In this document: one piece after another, positions 47,018 to 61,200 of the stretch | Position numbering within the stretch: the stretch's first letter is position 1 | Layout of the letters: the number at the start of each line of letters is the position of its first letter | DNA from: Diplocarpon mali | Taxonomy: Eukaryota > Ascomycota > Leotiomycetes > Helotiales > Drepanopezizaceae | Direction: 5' to 3' | Assembly: GCA_024741835.1 (NCBI GenBank) | Contig: JAENRP010000155.1 | Location: 36,292-100,291 of the forward strand | DNA length: 64,000 nucleotides | Made by a program: the position numbers and the translations under genes | The notes under the pieces: model-generated | The model's input: the letters and a program-made list of their open reading frames with translations, nothing else | What the model was told of the DNA's origin: nothing | Database searches by the model: none

Positions 47018-49341
47018 CCTTAAGGGAATTGTCGGTAATAGAAGAAGGGGAGGCAGGAGATTCTATAGATACTACTTCCTTAGCCTTACCCTTTGCCAGA
47101 TTAAGTTGTAGGCTAGGCCTAGGAATTATATCAGGTGTCTTTGCATAGGGTTTCTTAGCGCTATACTTCTTAAATAGAATCGTCTTATTAATTATATTAT
47201 TAGCTTTGATATTATTATTTATATCTTTAGTCTTTATCTAAGACTTATTGCTATATAACTATAGCTCTAATTATTAAACTAGCTTCTAAGTATTAGCAAA
47301 ATCTTTAAAAAGTTCTTATTTATACTTCTTTAGATATATTATTAGCTAAGATATATCTTTTGCAAATAAATCCTTTATAGTTATTACTACTAATAGATTA
47401 TTCTATAGTCGTCTTCTTATAAGAGCATCTGATAATAGGCCACCTTTTATTATATAGAGCGTTATTTGAAATTTGGTAGATAATTCTCTTATAATACTCC
47501 ATTTGGCTATTCTAAGTCGCTTTATATTAATAGCATTAATTAAGAAATCATTTAAGTCTATTCCGTTCTTAAGAGCTTCGTTCCTAACGACTTTAGTATA
47601 ATTATTATTAATTGTTAGAAACCCTCCTTTACCTAGTTCCCGATTCGACTTAAGGTTAACAAATGTTCCTTATCTTATAAATATAAAAAAAGGCGTGGTT
47701 TTATTAGAGATATACTCGTTTAAGAGAGTCTTTTCTTTAGTATTCAATTCTTTCTATTATACCGCCTTTTATACTAGGTTTAAGGAAATCTACTGCGCGT
47801 TTTTAAGATAGTAAGGTATAAGAGTAGATAACTTATAAGACTTTTGCTATATAGCAAATTGCCTTATCGATCGTTTAATAGCTGGAATTATATAGTAGTT
47901 AAGGGTTCTATTATTAAGTGTAGCGACCTGCGAGCTTGGCCTAAGAGTTAATCTAACGAATCTTGTATTAGTATTAATCTTAATTGATACTACTATTATA
48001 TAGTAGTCAATTCTTATAAACTATATTAGTTTAAGGTAGGCTACTAGCTTATATAAAGAATTATAGCAAGTTAATAGTGCTTTTAAATACAATTTATAAT
48101 GCATTCGCAAAGTCTATTATATTAGACTATACGTTATATTATAAAGAAAGGTAAAAGGGGGCGATGATTTCTTATCTAAGGGGTAGAAATAATATCTATA
48201 TATTATTACCTCTTCTTATACTAAAGTCATAAACGAACTCTTCCTATAAATACTATAGTCTTATATACGCACTACGCTTAAGAATGCGCAATTAAACAGT
48301 TTAAGCATATTTAAAAAACCTTTGCTATAGAGTAATATAAAATCGTCCGAGGTTAGTATAGACTTATACTAAGTAGGGGTTTAGGAGATATTATAGAACA
48401 ATTTTAAAGCCTTAGGTGCTACTTTAAATTTTGCAAAACCTAATAATATATCTTTCTTAATTTAGTTAGCTATTTTACTACTACTGGCTATAATTGTATG
48501 ATTTCCGGGATATAATAAGAATAAAGTCGGGTTAGGTGTAGTATAGAATTTGTATATATTAAAAGAGACTTGTTCATTAGTTAAAGACGATATTACCAAT
48601 CTATAGTATTATATATATTATCGTTTATAAAGAGTATAAAATTTTTCAAAACTAAAGTCTTCGAATATTCCTATTATAAATCTACTTAATTGTATCTTTA
48701 TTTCTAGCGTTATTATAATCTTGAATCTGTCGCTATACTATAGTATTATCTTAATATTAAAGGGGACTCTATAGCATTCTATAGAAATAATTATTATATT
48801 ATCCTCTATCTTTTCTTTAAGAATATAGTAATTACCTTTTAACTTCTTATAGTCGATGAAAAACTATATAATATTATCTGCCGAAAACTTATCTTATTAT
48901 AGCTTTATAATCTATTTAACAGCTTTTGCTATTGCTTCTTATACTAATAAAACTTCTCCTCGGTTTTCCTTTTTTAAACGCTTTATTATAGACTTATAGA
49001 ATTTTAAAATAAACTTTTGTAAGTCCTTAGGGAAAGATTGCATAATATCCGCAATATCTTTCTTAATATTATTAAAAATTTCTAAGATATTAGTAATAGT
49101 GCTTCCTTCTTTATTTAATAAATCTTCTTTTAAGTTTATAATATTATATGCGCTAACCTATAGGCCAGGCCTGCGACTCAATTTATTTACTACTAGTATT
49201 TAAAGTATTTTAGGCATTTCTAAGGATAGTGATTCAAACTTATCTAAGTCTAATAATTCGGAATTATAATAGTTAGCAGTTTGTATTTCTAGTATTATAT
49301 GTACTTTATATTTAAGGACTTCTTTATTATATACTAATTCC

Positions 49342-49364
49342 ACTTATAGGCCAGGCCTACGAGT
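49342..49364. repeat. 23-bp palindrome in module 2 of A'
   Basis: Arms ACTTATAGGCC and GGCCTACGAGT around a central A: 11-bp arms in which the only mismatches are RIP-type transitions. Similar units lie at 46689-46711, 47104-47126, 47926-47948 and 49156-49178. Confidence 0.8.
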
Positions 49365-50720
49365 CAAATTTTCTTTATCAGTTAGTTCTATTAGAAGTAG
49401 TAGCATTTTCTAAGCAGTAGGAATTATAAATTCCTATCTTTCTATTTTATTATTAAAATAGTTTATAATATACTTAGCAAGATAGATTATCTTTTCTTTT
49501 ATAATAAATAGACTATATTATAATTATTATAGGCTAAGGGTATTTAAAATTGTCTAATTAAGAAGGGCCAGATTATCATACTATATTAGATCGTCTTTTA
49601 TAGTCTGAATAGTAAAGTATATAATAGTACTTAAAAACCTAATAAATTTTCTACCTCTTATATTATTACCTTAGAGTTTCTTTATGCCTTCTTAGATAGT
49701 GAAATAATTTAATACCTATATAGCCTTTGCCATTAGTTAGTATATTTTAAAAATCTTGCCTAGTCCTTATAAGGCGTTATTAGCAGTAATATCAGTTATA
49801 AAGTAGGTTTAGAAGAGGGTACTATAAGTGCTACCTATAAACTGTAGCAATCTTTTCATACCCTTATTCTTTTTATCTCAGTTTCTTTAAAATAAATCCA
49901 TTAATATAAAGTAACCTTAATACTCTTATAAAAACTTTTTATAATCAATTCCTTTAACCTTAAGCTCTCCCTTAAGAAAATTATTAAAGCTTAAGAACCC
50001 CTCTTTAATAGTAGAAATTCTATAGTTTAATACTTTAATAGAAGAATTTAAGAATACTTATTATTCTATTTCACCTAACGTTCTATAGGTAGTTATAATA
50101 TCTTTTAATAATCTTAGTGATTTACTATCTTATAAAAACCCTCCCTTTAATATTAGTTTATTATTAATAGTGCTTAAGGACTTGCTACCTAAGGTAATAA
50201 CCGATATATTCTTCTTAGGTATGGCCTTTTTACTTATAGTTAGTAGTGCTATAATGAATTATTTAATAGGAGGGGGGTAGTTCCAAATGAAGAGATGATT
50301 ATTTAAGAAAGATTAATAATATAGGAGGCTTATATTAGAAAAGATTAATAATAGAAAGATAATAGTAGTAGTGCTATTAGTACTAGTACTAGGGTTTAGT
50401 AGGATTATAGAAAAGGTAAAAAAAGGTATAATTATAATATAGGGAGAGATTTATTTATAGAGATAGGAACTATACTAGTATATAAAGGAAAAGTGGGTAT
50501 AAAGAGGCTAGAAGTAGGAACAAAAGTAGGGTATAACGCATATAAGGACTTATAATTAGTAAATGATAATTATTAAAGGTAAGGATGACATTTTAAAGGT
50601 AAGCGTTAGAAAGTTGTATATAAAGGGAATAATTAAAGAATAAATTATATAAAGAGTAAAGTAAATAAAGAATATATATAGAATGGAATAATAGGTTAAG
50701 AATAAAAAGGTATAGGTATA

Positions 50721-53700
50721 TAGAAAGTAGATAATCCTAAAAAAAATTCAATATCTAATTCGCAATCTCTTTAAATAGTTTTCAAAGGGGGTAGATTATA
50801 ATTCTTTAAATCGAATCAACTCAATTATCAGTTCTATTATTACTTTAGAGTCTTCTTCTCTTATATTAGTTTTCATTTCTTAGCGATTTCTTAACTTTAG
50901 GGACCTCTTTTAAAGGATCTTTTATTAGTACCCTTAGATTTAGTAACTAAGGTTCATCCGAACTATCTTATAGGCTTAAGCTAGCTGAGTCCATCTTTAC
51001 TCGCAGGCTAGGCTCGCGGGTTAGTCTTAGCGTTTCTAAGCTTAAGGGTAAAAATAGGAGATTAGTTTCCAAATCAGGATCTAATACTATACTAGCATCT
51101 TAGTTCGTCCCTTTTCTAAATCTTTTTATAATAATGCCTTTATCAATTAGTATATTAGGCTTTTAGATAGCATTTACTTTATTATATTATCTTTAAGACT
51201 TAAGTCTATAAAGAAGCGACTTAGTATTTATAATATTTGTCTAGGCCTTAATAAGGGCGTTAAATAGCTTTTGATTATATTCTATAAGGTGGATTTTCAA
51301 TTCGTCTTTATTAAGAAGAAATAACTCCTATACTTCAATTATAACCGATAGATCCGCTTAAGAGCGTCGACTAATAATAGTTTTAAAGAGGCTGCTGCAG
51401 TTTTTAAGATGAAAAGCTGCTTTAAAAGGTATAGTAGTTCTACTTGCGTTAATCTATCGAGGTACTAGAGGTTGCTTTAAAGCAAAGATTAAAAAGATAA
51501 GATCGGAGATTCGAGTCTTATTTTCTAAAGTATTCTTATCGCAGACGGCTATATAGTTATTGCAAAAGGCTATAAAACTATTAATCTTATAAGAATTGTC
51601 CGAAAGCATTTTAAGAAGGTATCTTTATTTTATTATTACTATAATTGAATTGCTATTATTAGTAATAGGTTGCAAGATCTCCTTTTGCTTTAATTTTACA
51701 ATTATTTAAGCTAGTTGAGATTTTAAACTAAGTGCTTAAGAAGTCTATCGACTTATCTTCTTTATAGATAGAGTGAGTTTTATATTTAATTAAAAGCCGA
51801 CCTACTTATTAAGGCTTTTAAAAGCTGGCCTTTATCCGATCGATAGGATTTAATAATCTAAGACTTACTTTCTAATAAAATTGACTTATAGGCTAGGACC
51901 GCGAGTGAAAATCGGAATTTCTTTATTAGTAATACTTATATCTCTCTTTATTAAAACGACTTAATTATAAAGACTAAGGCCAATTAATTAAGGAAGTTCG
52001 AAGTAGGCTATAAGTTAATAGGTTCTTCTACTTTTTACTATTATAGCTGAGAGGTAAAGTCTATAGTATATTTGAAGGACTTATTAAATAAGACTAAATA
52101 TCATATTATAAAGAAAATAAGAAGGTATAAAGGTCGCGCTATCTATAGGGTAGAAGTAATAAAGATATATCTTTACTTCTTATCTTATAATAGAAAGGAA
52201 TATACTTATAAAAGCACTATTATTAGTAGTAAAATTGTCGGTTAAGAAGCGGTATCCGAAGGGTTTAGGTATTATAATTGACCCTTCTTCCTCTATTTCC
52301 TCTTGCTATTTATTACTTAATAATATCAATAAGAAGGAATTGTTCTATTTAATCGGCTCTAATACTTTTAAGGCTTTAGGATCAGCTTTGAATTTTATAG
52401 TACTTAAAGATGCTTCTATTATTAATAGGTTAGATTTGCGTATCTTTGAAAAGATAAAGAATTGATTATTAAAGTAGATTAGAAAAAGATCGATATCTTC
52501 TACTATATAGAGAAGTTCGAAGTATTTAATAGTTTTATTAATATTAAATCCTTTATAATTAAGACTATAGTAAATCGAAAGAGAGCGAATATAAAGGTCG
52601 CAAAGTCTTTTCCCTTCGATTCTTACGCTAGGAAGATACTATTAAAAGTAAGTTTTTATTATAAAGGATACTTGAATATTATATCATTCTTTAAGCTTAA
52701 GGTTGAGAATAACTGATTAAGGTATATTGCTATAATTATAAATATCCTAATTAATAGATTCCTTTTTGCATTTTCTTTCTTATAAGATAAAATAGTCTCG
52801 CTTAGTATCTAAGAGATTAAGTTCTTGATTTTTATAATTATTAAAGAATTAAATAATATCTATAAGGGCGAACTCGTCTAGGATAAGCTATTAAATCTAT
52901 TTAATAGCTCTCTTAGTTATCTTTAAAGTAATAGGAATAGGGTCTTCCCCTACCTTATCGTTTCTAAAATAGTTATATATAAATATAAAGAAGTCAAGAA
53001 CTAGCTCCTTTAAATTATTAAAAAAGGAGTTTAAGCGAGCGCGCAATCCTTTGGTTTCAAATTGCAAATTAGCTAAGGTAGTTATTAAACGATTTATCCT
53101 TTTTAAAGGTCGAGTTAAAATAGGTCGTTTAGCTAAAGGAGAGTCCTTTGAAGATTTTAAAAACTTTAAAGAAGCTGCGCTAAGCGTTTAGGCAGTTTAT
53201 TCGATAGCGGTTTTTAAAATCATTTTAATAAGAGGTAAGTTAAGTCTAGTTTTAAAATTCTTATTTCTAACTCTTAATCTAAGATTGCAAGTCAAATTAT
53301 ATAGATTAGCACTTATTATATCTTTAAGCTAAAAAGCGAATTTTAAGGCAGGCTTAATTATAAATAACTAATTCCCTTCTTTATTATTAAAGAAATCTCA
53401 TTTAAACTTTATTATAAGAGTCTAGTTCTCTTTTAAAATAAGTAAACTATAAGCAGAAGCGTAAAGCCTTAGTATATTAATAATAGTACTATTAGGTAGG
53501 GTAATATCTATAGCCTAATTTGATCTTTTTATAGCCCTATCAGCTACTATAAGTACTATATTAGATAGACCTATAAATCTGCGATTGCGAATTCGATTGC
53601 CTTAGAATTTTACTACTCCTTCTTAAATAATAAAGAAATTAAGAATCTAAATAGCTCTGGCAGTAAGAGTATTTTCCTTAAGAATTTTTAATAATACTTA

Positions 53701-54530
53701 TCTTCTATTATTAAAATTAATATTTGTTAAGAAGCGTAAATAAAATAGGAGTCCTCTTTTATTAGTAGCTAAATTATCTAGTTATTAAATAGATTCTTCT
53801 CTTTTATCTTAGTCTGTTTTAAAAGTATTAGCCAAGGTTATATATTGATCTGCGTTAGCTAAGAATTCCTCTTTAAAGATTCCCTTTAGTCTTAATTCTT
53901 CAGTTAGGAAGTTATCAAATTAGAGAATTCCAAGGGCCACTTAGGTTAAAAGGTTATTAATAGTATTCGCATAAGCTAAAAGGAGTTTTTATTACTCTAT
54001 ATCTCCTAAGGCTGCGTAGGTCGATTTAAAGCTCTTTAATAATGCAATGATTCTGCCGTCTTAAGAGAAGTTTGTAATTAGTGCTTATTTATCCTTTATT
54101 ACAGTAGATAAAACCATTTATAAGTTCTTTAAAGGCATATTGCTTATAAAAGATAGGGAGTATAAATAAGAGATTTCAATAGGATATAAGAATTAAAAGG
54201 GCATATAAGCTGCAATAGGTTTACTATATATATATATTAAGGAAATTAGACTTTTATTTATTATTTAAGGAAAGTAATAGGAATGCTATAATTAAAGGCT
54301 AATATTAAGAATATAAAATAAGTTAAAGTAGGTAAGAATTTAAAGTGATCTTAAAAGATCTATATCTTAAATAATAAAGGAGGCGACTTTGCTAAAAATG
54401 TAAAAATAAGGATTAAAGGAAGGTAGGACAATTGATAAGTTAAGAAATCGTTTAGTATTCCTACTTATATTCTTCGGATATTTTAAGAATAATAACTTAA
54501 GGTTGCGATTAATTAAGTATTTTAATATTC
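50721..54530 (-). pseudogene. extra module 1 of element A', unknown function
   Basis: Inverse-orientation counterpart of 28125-31876. Same reading frame with independent C/T and G/A changes. The antisense open frame 52235-52465 matches 30176-30406 of A in start and end, as expected for a shadow of a conserved coding strand. Palindromes at 50999-51021, 51884-51906, 53270-53292 and 54534-54556 occupy the same sites as in A. Confidence 0.5.
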
Positions 54531-54559
54531 TTTACTCGCGGGACCGGCTTATAGGTTAA

Positions 54560-55960
54560 GTTGAAAAAATCTTAGTCTTCGTCCGAGGGTTTAAAATTGC
54601 TTATATTACTATTAGTTCTTATAGAAGATTCGGAGGTTATATTAATTTCTAATTTGTCTTTTAAAAGGAATAAGGTCTAGTTGTATTAATAAAAGCGCTT
54701 TAGTCAGTTGGCTGCGAATATTCCTTTAATATCAACTCTATTAAGTTCCTAAAGAGAATAGTATCCCTTTTCTTTCTACTTAGATTTAACCTTAAATAGA
54801 CTAAGCTATTAATAGTTAAGTTTAGTATCTATTAATATATTAATACTTCTTATAATATTATAAACTAGGATAAGATTATCTTTTTAAATAGGGTGCGTTT
54901 TAAGTACTTTAGAAGCAGCCTATGCTTCCTTAGCTTTTTCTTAATATCATTTCTTTTATAAAATGATTTCCTTTATATTTATATCTTAAAGCTTAAGTTA
55001 TTAGCATCTTATTATAAGTAAATCGGAACGGTTCTAAATTTAACTATAGTTGAATAATCTCTAAATAGGCTATTAGGATTTAAAAGGGAGCTATGCCTCT
55101 CTACTATAAATAAGGAAAAATAGTATAACTCCAGTCGGTTTATAGATTATTATTCAATAAGCGAAGATTATTTTATAAAAGTGTTTTATTTAATTTTTAA
55201 ATCTTTTATAAGTAACTTTAAATAGCCTATTAAGAATGTTGTAATATCTTCGCTTTACTACTTTATTAGCTTTTGAGTTATACGCTAAGATTTAAACCCG
55301 CTTAATATTATATTTTCGTAAAAAAGCTTTAACTACTCCTTTATTTTCAAGGCCTCTATTAATAGTTAGTCTGCTAAAAAGTCTATAGCAATAGACTACG
55401 TCTTTTTAAAGGAACTTTACAATAGATTCAGAGTTAGCAGATCTTAAAGGTCGTCCTTTAGGCTATCTTAATAGGTCTTCCTTTATTAGAATAAAATATA
55501 TAATCCCATTTTCAGTTATTAGTACTTATATAATATTAAGACTAACTTTATAAAAAAGGCCTAATAGCCAGGTTAGGAATAGGGGATTCTCTTTATAATT
55601 AGGTTTTTATTTCTAATAGGGGACGCAACTTTTCATAAAGGCTTTATAGTCTTTAAAAGAACCCTTTTAAAAGAATTTCCTTAAGAGTCGGTAGTAGGTA
55701 GACTTAGCTCCTTAATAGCTAGTTTCCTTATAAATATCTTAGATAGCCTTAGCCTTTAGTTTTTTATTATTTAAGTAGAGTCGTATAAGGAATAAGTTAT
55801 CGCTCCTTTTAAATAATTGTCTTCCTTATATTAGATAAATTAGAGCTTTAGCTTTGAATTTCTGAAAATCTTTAGAAGCAACTGTCTTTAATCATTTAAG
55901 TATAATTAAAAACTTTGCGATTTCTTTAAAGTCACTTAAGTAGTTAGGTAATAAAATTCT
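54560..55960 (-). pseudogene. integrase of element A', RIP-destroyed
   Basis: Counterpart of A integrase (about 19560-20880). The same DDE-box damage is seen. A palindrome at 55969-55991 lies at the RNase H/integrase border, as in A at 19453. Confidence 0.7.
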
Positions 55961-56079
55961 CTTATTTAACTCATAGGCTAGGCTTGCGAGTCGAGTCCCT
56001 TTAAGACGATATATTAATAGATAATTAACTTCGTTTTCTACTTACTTATTAATATCTATTTTATCTTTTTTAATTAAAT

Positions 56080-57640
56080 TAAAGGGGTAGGGCCGAGTTC
56101 TTTTTAAAAGGCTATTAGCAGTAGTGTTTTTTATTCTTAAAATATATTTAACTTTAAAGTCTATTAGTCTTATTTAAGCAATCCATTTTATTAGTAAGGC
56201 TCTTAGTAGGTCGCTTGCAACTCTATTTAATTGTTCTATTAGCACTTTAGCATTAATTTCAAAGATGAAGTAAGTATTATAGAGGTCGCTTCTTATCTTT
56301 TTTATCGCCTTTAAGGCGCCTTTATATTCCTATTTAATAGTATTATACTTTATCTTTACTAGATTCTAAAGACCACTTTCAAAGCAAGCTAGATATCTTT
56401 TCTATTAATTATTAGCTTATTAAAGGATAGCACCCTATTTGATTAAGCTTATATTAACTATTAGTATAATTGGCCTAGCGTCGGCTCTATAGTCTATTTT
56501 AATCAGATATAACGCCTTAAGCAACGCTTGCTTTAGTTGTTTTATAGCCTTTATTTAAGGTTCCTCCTATTAAAACTCAGCCCCTTTTTAAAACAAGGAG
56601 TAAATAGGTGCTGCCTTTTTAGCGAAATCCTTAATTTAAATGCGATAGTATATTATAATGCTAATAAACGCGCAAGCTTTTGCCATATTATTATACCTTT
56701 TCCATTTATCGATTTTAAGTACTTTAGCCCTTTAAGGACTTCGGCCATTAGAATTAGTAATGAAATTAATAATTTCTATTAATAGAAGATAGTATTATAA
56801 CTTCGGACCAACTATTACTCTTGCCCTTTCGAATTATATAAGTACTTAGTTTAAGTTCTAAATGTATTCTATTATAAATTACTATATTCTAAGGAGAACT
56901 TCTTTATAGTTATAAAATGATCTTAATCCTTTTACTCTTATATTATCTATATAAGGGAGCGTAATATTAGGTATATAATCTACTAGTATCTTATAGATTA
57001 TTTAAATAAATTAAGCAATCGAATTTATAATTCCTTAAGGTAATCTTATTATTTGAAGTAGCTTAAAAGGGGTTTGAATTGCTATTATATCTCTTGATTT
57101 AATATTAAGAATAAATTAGTTATATTTAAAGAAAAAGTTAATAAGAGAGCTGTAGGTTAATCCTATGAATTTATTTAAAAACTCATTTATATTCGGAGGA
57201 ACGTTAGCGTCTTTAATAGTTACTTAGTTCATTTCTACTACTACTATTATTAATTTATAAGTTCCTATCTCCTTTTTAGCAACTAAGAACCATTTATTCT
57301 TATAAGGGCTATTATAGAACTCAAGAATACCTTGCTTTAGCCTATCCTTTAATATTTCGATTACCTTTTCTTAAAGAGCTTTAAGGACCTTGAATGTTTT
57401 CTCTTATTAGGCTTTATAGGGTATTATCTTAATTTTAATATAAGGTATAACCTCTTTTTAAATCTGGCTAAGTTCTATTTAATTAAAAGCTAAGGTATCC
57501 TTTCGATTTATTAAGGTTTTATAAAGTAGTTTGCGTTCTTATTCTATTAAGTCTTTTCTAATTTTTAGCATATCGAAATGTTCTTTTATTAGCCGATATC
57601 CGATAGGTTTATTAGAAAATCTACCTATAATAAATTTGTC
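56080..57640 (-). pseudogene. RT and RNase H of element A', RIP-destroyed
   Basis: Uninterrupted across the sequence that B splits in A. The minus strand reads EFYNSPYKNKWFLVAKKE and PYIDNI, with the same Asp-to-Asn change in the YxDD box. The 81-codon plus-strand frame 56537-56782 is antisense to it and matches 18662-18907 of A. Confidence 0.8.
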
Positions 57641-58279
57641 GAATTTGCCACTTAGCTTTAAAGGTCGAAGCTTTTTATCTTATTTAAACTAATCATCTAG
57701 TCCTTTAGGCTTTAAGCCGTTAGAGATTCCTTAATTTACCAGTTGTACTTTATCAGCCTTGCTTTTATATATAATTCGAATATTAGCTAGTATTATACTT
57801 CTCTACTTCTTTCCTTTTTTATTAAATCTTATAAAATAGTTTGAATTTTCCTTTTTAAAAATAAATAAAAGATTTTTTAAGTTATTAATTTAAAGTGTAT
57901 AAATGGAAATGTTATTAGTAATTTTATTATTTTTCACTTATAGGTCCGGTTTATAAGTGGTTTTTAGGTTTTTTAAAATAATTAGTAAATTATTAAAATT
58001 TGTAAAACGAACTCTCTTTTTTACCTTATTTTTCTTTTTTCTTAATTATTAAGCTAATAAAACGCTAATTGTACTATTTTTTAAAATTCTAGATTTGACT
58101 CTTAATCTAAGACTATAAGTTAAATCATTATTATTCAAAATTGATAAACTTACCTTTCTTTTACTATAACTCCTTGCTAAGTGCCTTCCTTTACTAGCAT
58201 TAAGCCTAGCCCTTATACTAGCTAATCATTTTCCGAAACCTTATTTTAAAATTCGGCTATATCTCTTGCGATAACTATT

Positions 58280-61200
58280 TATCCTTTTAAAGATCGATCT
58301 ATATTTTAAAGACTAGCTTTTATAAGATTATCTCTAAGATAGTTAAATATTAGCTGAGATTTTAAAATAAAGAGCATTTTTAAAAGAATATTATTTGAAG
58401 AATTCTCTATTATTAAAAAGTTAGTATAATTAACAATTCCTTTAACCTTAACCTTTACGTTTTTCACCTATTTATTAAAATTGTATTTCGATCTAGAGAT
58501 AGTCGAATAAATAAGGAGTCAATTGCTAATAATTATTAATTAAGCTATTTCTGCCACTTTTCTAATTATTATATTAACTTTTAAACTATAATCGATTAAA
58601 GCCTTTGCTTTAACTAATTCTTTTATAAAGTAAATAATAATAAGGCTTTTTATCGAAATTGCTAAATAATTTCAATTGATATTCTAAGATATTAAAGCTA
58701 TTACTATAATATTATAATACCTTTAGGTTCCTTTATCTTTTGCAATCTAAAGGCATTTAATTAAGGCTAAGTGCTTCTTAAAGTTCTTTTATATTACAAT
58801 TTCCATTTCCGTATTATTATTCAAATCTTTAAAGGCAACTAGGATATGCTTTCCTAGCACTTTATTAAAGCATTTAATTAAACTAAATAGGTCTTTGAAT
58901 ATAAGGTTAATTTGCTAGGCTATGATATTCTCTATAGCTTTCTTTATTATAGTTAAACTAGTATATTTGTTAATGAATTTTTCCTACTTTAATATCTATC
59001 TCTTTTACTTAAGGTTAAAGGTCTATATAATAACTTTAACTTCTTAATCTTTAAATTTAAAGCTATCTTTATCTATTATATCTCTAATCAATTCGTTTAC
59101 TATATCGGCTTTATCCTTATCTACTACGGTTTTAGATTATTAGGTATCTTTTAATATTTGGACTCTATATTAAGATTCTTAAGTTGCATATATTGATTTC
59201 TAGACTTTAACTGGTTTTATTAGTATTAAAGGAGTAGTAGATTTAAAAAGACGCTAAGTATTCTAAGGGTTTCTAAATACAAAAGCAATATTAATATTAA
59301 CAGATATATTATTATTAACCTATCTTAAGATAGAGATACCTTTAACTTCTATAGCTATTTGATCAAAAGCTAAGTCCTTAAGAACTCCTTTAGGTAGGTT
59401 GCTAATTGGACCTATATATATATAAGTTAGAATTTTAGCATTTATATCTATAATACGCTATTATTTAATTAAATTCTTATCCTATTTTATACTATATATT
59501 ATTATTTGAATAGTCTATAACTATAAGTGATTCTAGTACTTTTTAATAGGGATAGCTTCTAACTTAGGATCTCTAATGCAAAGCATCCCATACTTATTAA
59601 TATATATAACCTTAATATTAATAAAACGAAGGAAAAGAGGGCAATTGTTATAGTACTTATATAGAGTGCAGTTAAGTTCTTTATTATTGCAAAAGTTGCA
59701 AATTAATCGTCTTCTATTGCTATTTCCTTAGTACCCTATAGCATTAATATTAGCAAAGTGCTAATTAGGATCAATTCCTCCTTCCTTAGCTAGCTATTGC
59801 ATTCTTATATTAGCTGGTTATTCCGAATGATAAGAAGTAGGAGTCTGGTAATAGGAACTATTAAGTTGGCTTATAATAGCTGAGTTTTATCTATTACTAA
59901 ATTAAAGAATATGCTATTTTTCCTATAAGAGATTATTAATCTTAATTTCTAAGCTTTAAATTCGGAGTTCTGCAAATTAGGTCTTAAGTTCCTTAATTCT
60001 AAGGTTAGATCTTACTCCTAGGTCGGGCCTGCAAGTGAAAGGTATGACTACTAGGTTCTTCTTTGCCTCCTTTATAACTTCTAGAGCTTTCGAGTATTCT
60101 TAGACTAAGCTCTTAAGGTCTTTAGTATAAAAGGGAGTAGGGGCTTTTTCCTACTCTATAGTATTAATAGTTCTTTTACTAAGATCTGATTTTAAAGCAA
60201 AGGCTAAGAATTCCTTAAATAAGGCAAAGGTTATAAGGTCTTGCTTATTAATTTTAAAATGCTTAATAATCTTATTTCAAAGGCCAGTAGGTAATCTGAG
60301 TAAGAAAAGGCGGCCTCTTTCAACTTCGCTAAGTATTTTCTAGCTAATCAAGGTATTCGATATATAAGTAAAAGTCTAATAGTAGTTCTTAAGTTCCTTA
60401 AGAGTATAAGTAATTAAAACAAATTCCTTTAAGAAAGCTAGGGTATTGCGAATCTACTATCTATCGAATTCGCAGAATTCAGATTTAAGGGCCTTAATAA
60501 GGAGTTCCTATAAACTATAAGTTTTCCATTTAGAAAAGGACTTGATAATATCCTTACTTATATAATTATAATAGTAAGGAAGTCGAGAAATCATATCTTC
60601 TTATATAATATTAAAATTGTAATAAGTTTCCTTATATTATTTAAGGAAATTAGTAATATTAGCGCCTATAAAGTAAGGAGCGCGAAGGGAACTAAAGAAG
60701 GGAAAGTGATTAATAATAGCCTTAAATGCGGCTATTATCGTTTTATATTAAACGTCTAAGTTAATAGAATCTATAAGGGGTAAAGGGGAAGCTTTAATAT
60801 TATAAGATTGATTATTAAAAGGAGTACTTCGAAATTTAAAAGGGCTTAAAGAACGTTTAAAATCTAAGTCAATCTTAGAGTGATTAGGATAAGTTTAAAA
60901 AGATTTAAATAAAGGGTTAGTAAAAAGTTTAAAATTATTATTATTTTTAATATTTTCTAATATTAATATTAAAAAAGTAGGTAGCAATCTTAAGTTATTT
61001 AAAGATGTCTTTTTATCCTCTTACTTATAGGCTAAGCCTAAGAGTAGAATTCCGAATTCTATTAAAAGTTTAATCTAAGTTTATTAAGAGATTCTAAGTA
61101 GGTATTAAATAGCTAATAGAAGTATTATAACTAATCGTAATAAGATAAGGTTTACTTAATTAAGGACTAATTTCTAAAATAAGGTTTATATTTAAGATTC

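Larger units (their letters stand above)
46449..50720 (-). pseudogene. extra module 2 of element A', unknown function
   Basis: The minus strand carries long protein-like runs once RIP stops are read through, e.g. FFIDYKKLKGNYYILKEK, FNIYKFYTTPNPTLFLLYPG, FAKFKVAPKALKLFYNIS and EEVIIYRYYFYPLD. The last two line up with FKADPKALKALELI and EVEIYLYYFCLI of module 1 at the same spacing, so the two modules look like diverged duplicates. No known domain recognised. Palindromes at 46689, 47104, 47926, 49156 and 49342. The matching part of A is outside the window. Confidence 0.45.
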
